From positions 1 to 13,306 of the forward strand of contig JAVXNW010000073.1 in assembly GCA_036645575.1 (NCBI GenBank): 13,306 nucleotides of DNA, written 5' to 3'. How positions within the stretch are numbered: the stretch's first letter is position 1; each line of letters opens with the position of its first letter. Positions 10,801 through 13,306 of this stretch are shown piece after piece. A program made the position numbers and the translations under genes. Origin of the DNA: JAVXNW01 sp036645575. Lineage in GTDB: Bacteria; Bacillota; Clostridia; Christensenellales; Aristaeellaceae. The notes under the pieces were generated by a model. That model had not been told where the DNA came from. It searched no databases and saw only the letters and a list, made by a program, of their open reading frames with translations.

Positions 10801-11621
10801 AAGAAGAGCGAGTTGATGAGGTTGGTGGCGGAGTCGACCGAGGGCGGCTCGCCGGGGCGGAGCTTGTTGTAGATGTCAATCAGCGCCTGTTCGCGGCGGG
10901 TGCGGCTGCCGCGCTCGTCGGTGGAGGCGTCGCGCGCAATGGTGGCGGCGACGCGCTCATCGTCGCCCAGGATGTCGATCAGCTGCTGATCGCTCTCATA
11001 GCCGAGCGCGCGCAAAAGCACCGTGACCGGCAGTTTCCGGGCGCGGTCGATGCGGGCGTAGATGACGCCGTTGGCGTCGGTCTCGTACTCGATCCACGCG
11101 CCCCGGTTGGGGATCATGGTGCAGCTGAAGAGGTTGTTGCCTGATTTATCGATGGACTTGGCGTAGTACACGCCGGGCGAGCGGACGAGCTGGCTGACGA
11201 TGACGCGCTCAGCGCCGTTGATGATGAAGGTACCATGCTCGGTCATCAGGGGGAAGTCGCCCATGAAGACTTCGCTTTCCTTGATTTCGTGGGTTTCGGT
11301 GTTGGTCAAGCGCACCGTCACCTTGAGCGGCGCGGCATAGGTGGCGTCGCGCTCCTTACACTTTTCCATCGTGTATTTGGGCGCGTCGTCCAGAGAGTAG
11401 TCAACGAACTCGAGAATCAAGCTCTCGGAATAGTCGGTAATCGGCGACACATCCTTGAGCACCTCTCGAAGATCGTCTTTCAAAAAGCGCTGATAGGAGT
11501 TCTTCTGAATCTCGATCAAATCCGGTACCGGCAACGATTCCTGGATGCGCGCAAACGACATGCGCGTCCGCTTGCCCACGACCATCTCGTGCTCATGACA
11601 GATGCGCTTTGGCTGTTCCAT
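7821..11621 (-). CDS. rpoB: RNA polymerase beta subunit with long acidic C-terminal tail
   Basis: Beta forms, with beta', the active centre and RNA path of RNA polymerase, and is the rifamycin target. From ATG 11621 it has 1266 residues. This start is preceded by AAGGGGTGAT with suitable spacing; the frame remains open upstream to 11717, but that part is leader. The rifampicin region begins at Gly507 (GSSQLSQFMDQPNPLAEL, then THKRRLSAL). Residues equivalent to E. coli D516, H526 and S531 are retained, so no common resistance change is seen; Pro replaces Asn518. Other conserved blocks are PIETPEGPNIGLI, GYNYEDAILLSERL, KISVGDKMAGRHGNKG and GGKAQFGGQRFGEMEVWAL. The last 42 residues hold 22 Asp/Glu and one Lys. 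It is the first gene of the block; rplKAJL are not adjacent. Confidence 0.98.
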   Translation of the reverse strand: MEQPKRICHEHEMVVGKRTRMSFARIQESLPVPDLIEIQKNSYQRFLKDDLREVLKDVSPITDYSESLILEFVDYSLDDAPKYTMEKCKERDATYAAPLKVTVRLTNTETHEIKESEVFMGDFPLMTEHGTFIINGAERVIVSQLVRSPGVYYAKSIDKSGNNLFSCTMIPNRGAWIEYETDANGVIYARIDRARKLPVTVLLRALGYESDQQLIDILGDDERVAATIARDASTDERGSRTRREQALIDIYNKLRPGEPPSVDSATNLINSLFFDPKRYDLARVGRYKYNKKLAIAKRIANKVAQETIVHPTTGEVLVEAGQVITREVSEIIQNAGINEVKLTIDQRTFKVVGNNFVWLDQFLKDYDPDLAAQFAQSGMEMHERVHLPVLLELISRQKEDGTPFIQLLEENKQRMAPKYILVDDIVASANYESGLFYDVGRIDDIDHLGNRRLRSVGELLQNQIRVGLSRLERVVKERMAIQDLEKVRPQDLINIRPVSAAIKEFFGSSQLSQFMDQPNPLAELTHKRRLSALGPGGLNRDRASFAVRDVHYSHYGRICPIETPEGPNIGLIGSLATFARINEYGFIEAPYRRIDRATSCATDEIVYMTADEEDQYVIAQANEPMTEDGHLINDRVTVRRREEIVEVEKNQVDYIDVSPRQLISVATGMIPFLENDDANRALMGSNMQRQAVPLLEPEAPYVGTGIEYKAACDSGVVTLAKESGVVSRVTSSEVVIRDDAGKEHAYHLSKFARSNQGTCINQHPIVSQGEEIALRQPIADGPSTDEGEIALGRNMLIGFMTWEGYNYEDAILLSERLVKDDVYTSIHIEEYESEARDTKLGPEEITRDIPGVGEDALRDLDENGIIRIGAEVRANDIMVGKVTPKGETELTAEERLLRAIFGDKAREVRDTSLRVPHGEFGIVVDVKVFTRENRDELSPGVNQMVRVYIAQKRKISVGDKMAGRHGNKGVVSRILPAEDMPFLPDGTPLDIVLNPLGVPSRMNIGQVLEVHLGLAAKALGWHVATPVFDGASEEDIMACLNAAAAKTDEPLFTPEGKPAIQFSKCGINPAGKLWVYDGRTGDRFDNQVTVGYMYMLKLHHLVDDKIHARSTGPYSLVTQQPLGGKAQFGGQRFGEMEVWALEAYGASHVLQEILTVKSDDVVGRVKTYEAIVKGENIPDPGVPESFKVLIKELQSLALDIKVLSADKKEIEIRELEDDANLPDAELKEEVIIADEEEFADTDDEEGADAFDFDDMGLDDDLLDDDF

Positions 11622-11789
11622 GAAGCAATCACCCCTTAACAAACGTCTAGCAACCCGGTTTCCGTCAATGCTTGTGTCGTCACAAGCCGAACTTAAGTAA
11701 AATTTTTGTTCGCGCACCCTATTGCGTTTTGCCCACAGGTGGTGTACAATACCGGTGTTGAGCTAAAAAGCTGCGCAAAAGGCGTGCAA

Positions 11790-11806
11790 ATGGGCAGATT
11801 GCCCAT
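11790..11806 (-). other. Hairpin at the 5' end of the rpoB leader
   Basis: ATGGGCA (11790-11796) and TGCCCAT (11800-11806) are perfect 7-bp arms with a 3-nt loop. With the predicted transcription start near 11817, the hairpin would lie about 11 nt from the 5' end of the rpoB mRNA, a position where stems often protect transcripts from 5'-end-dependent decay. The function is inferred. Confidence 0.5.
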
Positions 11807-11822
11807 ATTAGTGCAATTATCT

Positions 11823-11851
11823 ATACTACCGCATCATTTTGCCGTTGTCAA
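11823..11851 (-). promoter_or_regulatory. Sigma-A-type promoter of rpoBC
   Basis: The minus strand reads TTGACA (11851-11846), a 17-bp spacer, then TAGTAT (11828-11823), with four of six -10 consensus bases. Transcription would start near 11817, giving a leader of about 195 nt before the rpoB ATG. This long leader leaves room for post-initiation control, but I could not recognise a known leader RNA in it. Confidence 0.7.
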
Positions 11852-12059
11852 GATCCGATTTGGTGCCTTTGGGGGCTGCAACCGCCTAAACCCCCTCATT
11901 TAACACACTTTTAACCATTCTTCTGTTCTGTGCACCTGCTTGTCGCTGAGGATCGCGCTTTGTGTGAAATTGCGTGCATTGCGCCGTTTTCCGTCAAAAC
12001 ATGAATTTAATCCGTCATTTTCAAATCTAATTTGGTTTTAATATTGCATATTCTCCTGC

Positions 12060-12074
12060 GGCGCTTGCGCTTGC
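12060..12074. repeat. Left arm of 15-bp inverted repeat bracketing the P-loop/SAD gene
   Basis: GGCGCTTGCGCTTGC is the exact reverse complement of 13105-13119. It lies about 70 bp upstream of the -35 box, so the normal transcript would not contain it. This argues against simple RNA pairing with the other arm. Confidence 0.75.
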
Positions 12075-12105
12075 ACCAGAATTTCCCGGCTTTGCGCCCG
12101 GTTTT

Positions 12106-12135
12106 GCGCGGTAAACCGCGCTTTTCAAAGCGCGG
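12106..12135. repeat. Two overlapping hairpins at the -35 region of the P-loop/SAD gene
   Basis: GCGCGG (12106-12111) pairs with CCGCGC (12116-12121) around a TAAA loop. The same CCGCGC, extended to CCGCGCTTT (12116-12124), pairs with AAAGCGCGG (12127-12135). The two stems exclude each other. The second overlaps the -35 hexamer, making it a candidate operator; a TTTT run after the first stem also gives it a faint resemblance to a terminator. Confidence 0.65.
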
Positions 12136-12150
12136 CGCGTGGTGTATAAT
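12122..12150 (+). promoter_or_regulatory. Promoter of the P-loop/SAD gene
   Basis: A perfect -10 TATAAT (12145-12150) lies 17 bp from a -35 TTTTCA (12122-12127, four of six consensus bases). Transcription would start near 12157, giving a leader of about 30 nt. The ribosome binding site GCGGAGG (12174-12180) is 7 nt before the ATG at 12188. Confidence 0.7.
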
Positions 12151-12187
12151 GGCATCATAAAATAAATGAACTAGCGGAGGAATCGCC

Positions 12188-13102
12188 ATGCGTGGATTAA
12201 ATGACCGCCACCTGTACAGCGTATATTTCGCGCCGCGCGGCGTCAGGCGCATGACCCAGATCGGCCAACAGATCGCGGAGCGGCACTTGAGCCCGTTTGA
12301 TCGGCTGATCGGCATTGTGGGGGAAGCGGGATCGGGCAAGAGCATGTTGGTCAAGGGCATGTTCCCAGGTCTTGAGATGACCAACGACGACAACGGCGTC
12401 AATGTGCGCCCGCTTCCGGTGCTGTCGGTGGACGAGGACAGTTTTTTCAGCGCCCACACCTACCATGTCGACATCCGGTTTGAGTCAGCGTTCACGCAGA
12501 TGGGCACGCTTGCGGAGGCGATTGAGCACGCGTTGCGGATCGGGAAGCGCGTAGTTGTGGAGCATTTCGACCTGCTCCGGCCGTTCATATCGTTCAACGC
12601 GGAGCTGTTAATTGGCGTCGGGGAGGAGATTCTGGTCACGCGTCCGACGATTTTCGGGCCGGAGCCAAACGACATTGCGACCATTGTGTTTAAGTCGATT
12701 CGGTACCGAAAGATGGCGCACACAGCGGAGGACTTAGCGGAGCGCAAGTTGTGGGAGCACTACCGTGGAAAGTACCAGCATAGCGACGTGCGGCACGGAT
12801 TTGTGTTAGAGTTTGATGAAAAGCCCGATTTAGACATTGCGGCGATCGAGGCCTATGTGAAGGAGCGGATTGCGCGGGACCTGCCGGTTTCGTTCCACGA
12901 CGAGAACCACATTTTGATTGGCGAGCATCTGCACCAATGCACAGGCCCGCGCATGCACGTGCGCTCGACGGGTGAGATAGAGGGATTCAGCATGTTGCCG
13001 GAATTAAAATACGATCCAATGAACGAGAACTATCTTCTGGTCGGGTTAGTTGGTGGGCTAGCGAATCAGGACGTGAACGATTTGAATAAGCTAGAGTTGT
13101 AG
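12188..13102 (+). CDS. P-loop NTPase fused to a tRNA-synthetase SAD-like domain, function unknown
   Basis: The 304-residue protein has no signal peptide or membrane segment and is probably cytoplasmic. Residues 40-60 hold a Walker A motif, GEAGSGKS (45-52), in a strand-loop-helix context (LIGIVGEAGSGKSMLVKG). A hydrophobic strand ending in acid, RVVVEHFD (121-128), could serve as Walker B. Near the C-terminus, HDENH (His237, His241) precedes CTGPRMHVRSTGEIEGF (Cys251, His257). This resembles the AlaRS/ThrRS second additional domain signature, C-GTHV-x2-TGEI-x2-F, with two extra residues between Cys and His. I recall similar Clostridia proteins being annotated as containing an 'alanine-tRNA synthetase second additional domain', without known function. 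The ATG is supported by GGAGG at 7 nt and a good promoter. It is transcribed divergently from rpoB. A tRNA-related hydrolase or kinase activity is possible but unproven. Confidence 0.85.
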   Translation: MRGLNDRHLYSVYFAPRGVRRMTQIGQQIAERHLSPFDRLIGIVGEAGSGKSMLVKGMFPGLEMTNDDNGVNVRPLPVLSVDEDSFFSAHTYHVDIRFESAFTQMGTLAEAIEHALRIGKRVVVEHFDLLRPFISFNAELLIGVGEEILVTRPTIFGPEPNDIATIVFKSIRYRKMAHTAEDLAERKLWEHYRGKYQHSDVRHGFVLEFDEKPDLDIAAIEAYVKERIARDLPVSFHDENHILIGEHLHQCTGPRMHVRSTGEIEGFSMLPELKYDPMNENYLLVGLVGGLANQDVNDLNKLEL

Positions 13103-13104
13103 GC

Positions 13105-13119
13105 GCAAGCGCAAGCGCC
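13105..13119. repeat. Right arm of 15-bp inverted repeat bracketing the P-loop/SAD gene
   Basis: GCAAGCGCAAGCGCC begins two bases after the TAG stop (13100-13102) and is the exact reverse complement of 12060-12074. It runs directly into the 9-bp tandem repeat, so part of its sequence is low-complexity. Confidence 0.75.
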
Positions 13120-13179
13120 AACGCCGCCAACGCCGCCAACGCCGCCAACGCCGCCAACGCCGCCAACGCGCCAACGCCG
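13118..13179. repeat. Tandem repeat of CCAACGCCG, seven units
   Basis: Units of CCAACGCCG start at 13118, 13127, 13136, 13145 and 13154. A shortened 8-bp unit (CCAACGCG) starts at 13163 and a last full unit at 13171. Two GCGCAA hexamers (13104-13115) precede them. The frame shift caused by the 8-bp unit and the absence of a ribosome binding site argue against coding; the Gly-Val-Gly or Leu-Ala-Ala reading on the minus strand is a by-product. Confidence 0.9.
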
Positions 13180-13195
13180 CCTCGTCCCAGCCCTT

Positions 13196-13255
13196 GCGTG
13201 AGCAAGACTGTCGTCAAGGCAGCCCGGCACTGCGGTGCCAGGCTGACGCTCACGC
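13196..13255. repeat. Long nested stem-loop downstream of the P-loop/SAD gene
   Basis: The outer stem is GCGTGAGC (13196-13203) with GCTCACGC (13248-13255). Inside, GTC (13213-13215) pairs with GAC (13245-13247), AGCC (13221-13224) with GGCT (13241-13244), and GGCAC (13226-13230) with GTGCC (13235-13239) around a TGCG loop. The right side is continuous, with bulges only on the left plus one C-A mismatch. It could be a terminator without a T tract, a structured RNA, or a dispersed palindromic repeat. Confidence 0.65.
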
Positions 13256-13268
13256 GGTGATTGAACGC

Positions 13269-13294
13269 GAAAGGTGGGCTGCTCGCCCCCTTTC
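13269..13294. repeat. Second hairpin near the window end
   Basis: GAAAGG (13269-13274) pairs with CCTTTC (13289-13294), and GGGC (13276-13279) with GCCC (13285-13288), with one bulged T and a 5-nt loop. Neither strand has a T tract after it. It lies 13 bp beyond the previous stem-loop, and the two may belong to one repeat unit. Confidence 0.6.
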
Positions 13295-13306
13295 ACACTA
13301 TCCCCT

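Larger units (their letters stand above)
11622..12187. other. Divergent intergenic region between rpoB and the P-loop/SAD gene
   Basis: This 566-bp stretch contains the rpoB leader (about 11622-11817), the rpoB promoter (11823-11851), and the palindromes and promoter of the plus-strand gene (12060-12187). The middle part, about 11852-12059, is comparatively AT-rich and I see no gene, RNA or clear regulatory signal in it. A 65-codon plus-strand frame (11706-11903) lacks a ribosome binding site and is antisense to the leader. Confidence 0.6.

Noticed and set aside
9732..11144. 470-codon plus-strand open frame opposite rpoB
   Set aside because: Antisense shadow of rpoB; rich in Val/Asp/Ala/Gly/His from reversed codons, with no family resemblance.
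11725..11756. Plus-strand promoter TTGCGT-17-TACAAT inside the rpoB leader
   Set aside because: The -35 matches only three bases and the next gene downstream has its own better promoter; an antisense RNA is possible but unsupported.
11706..11903. 65-codon plus-strand frame in the rpoB leader region
   Set aside because: Starts at a TTG with no ribosome binding site and covers the rpoB promoter and leader; no recognisable product.
12007..12459. 150-codon minus-strand frame overlapping the start of the P-loop/SAD gene
   Set aside because: Overlaps the promoter and 5' part of a well-supported gene on the other strand; no domain or ribosome binding site.
12987..13253. Minus-strand frames with Leu-Ala-Ala or Gly-Val-Gly repeats
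   Set aside because: The repeated residues are just the 9-bp tandem DNA repeat translated; the frames also overlap the end of the plus-strand gene.

Overview
The window looks like a chromosomal segment from a moderately GC-rich member of the Clostridia (Firmicutes). The evidence is the order rpoB - rpoC - L7Ae-like protein - rpsL - rpsG - fusA - tuf, the Gram-positive-type RpoB and RpoC without the large proteobacterial insertions, strong purine-rich ribosome binding sites, and frequent TTG/GTG starts. I cannot name the genus from sequence alone.

Minus strand, about 11850 down to 1. This is one transcription/translation block. It starts with a sigma-A-type promoter (11823-11851) and a leader of roughly 195 nt, then rpoB (start set at 11621) and rpoC (TTG start at 7746). 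A spacer full of overlapping inverted repeats (4021-4116) follows. A second sigma-A-type promoter (3972-4000) then drives a short L7Ae/YbxF-like RNA-binding protein (TTG start at 3940), rpsL, rpsG, fusA (GTG start at 2322) and the first 25 codons of tuf, which runs off the window. Together these encode the catalytic core of RNA polymerase, two decoding-region 30S proteins and the two elongation GTPases. Two spacers are longer than usual: L7Ae-rpsL (211 bp, with three imperfect direct repeats) and rpsL-rpsG (251 bp, with an 8-bp perfect hairpin).

Intergenic 11622-12187 (566 bp). This divergent region holds the rpoB promoter and leader, then a stretch where I see no gene, then overlapping GC-rich palindromes and a plus-strand promoter ending in a perfect TATAAT.

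Plus strand, 12188-13102. A 304-residue protein combines an N-terminal P-loop (GEAGSGKS) with a C-terminal segment resembling the second additional domain (SAD) of alanyl/threonyl-tRNA synthetases (C-x5-H-V-x2-TGEI). Its function is unknown and it is the least understood gene here. It is bracketed by a perfect 15-bp inverted repeat (12060-12074 and 13105-13119), and a GC-rich 9-bp tandem repeat and two long hairpins follow its stop.

Points of most interest: the P-loop/SAD protein and its inverted-repeat bracket; a natural Arg in S12 at the position where Lys-to-Arg gives streptomycin resistance in other bacteria; the palindrome clusters around the two internal promoters; and re-assigned starts for fusA and the L7Ae-like gene.
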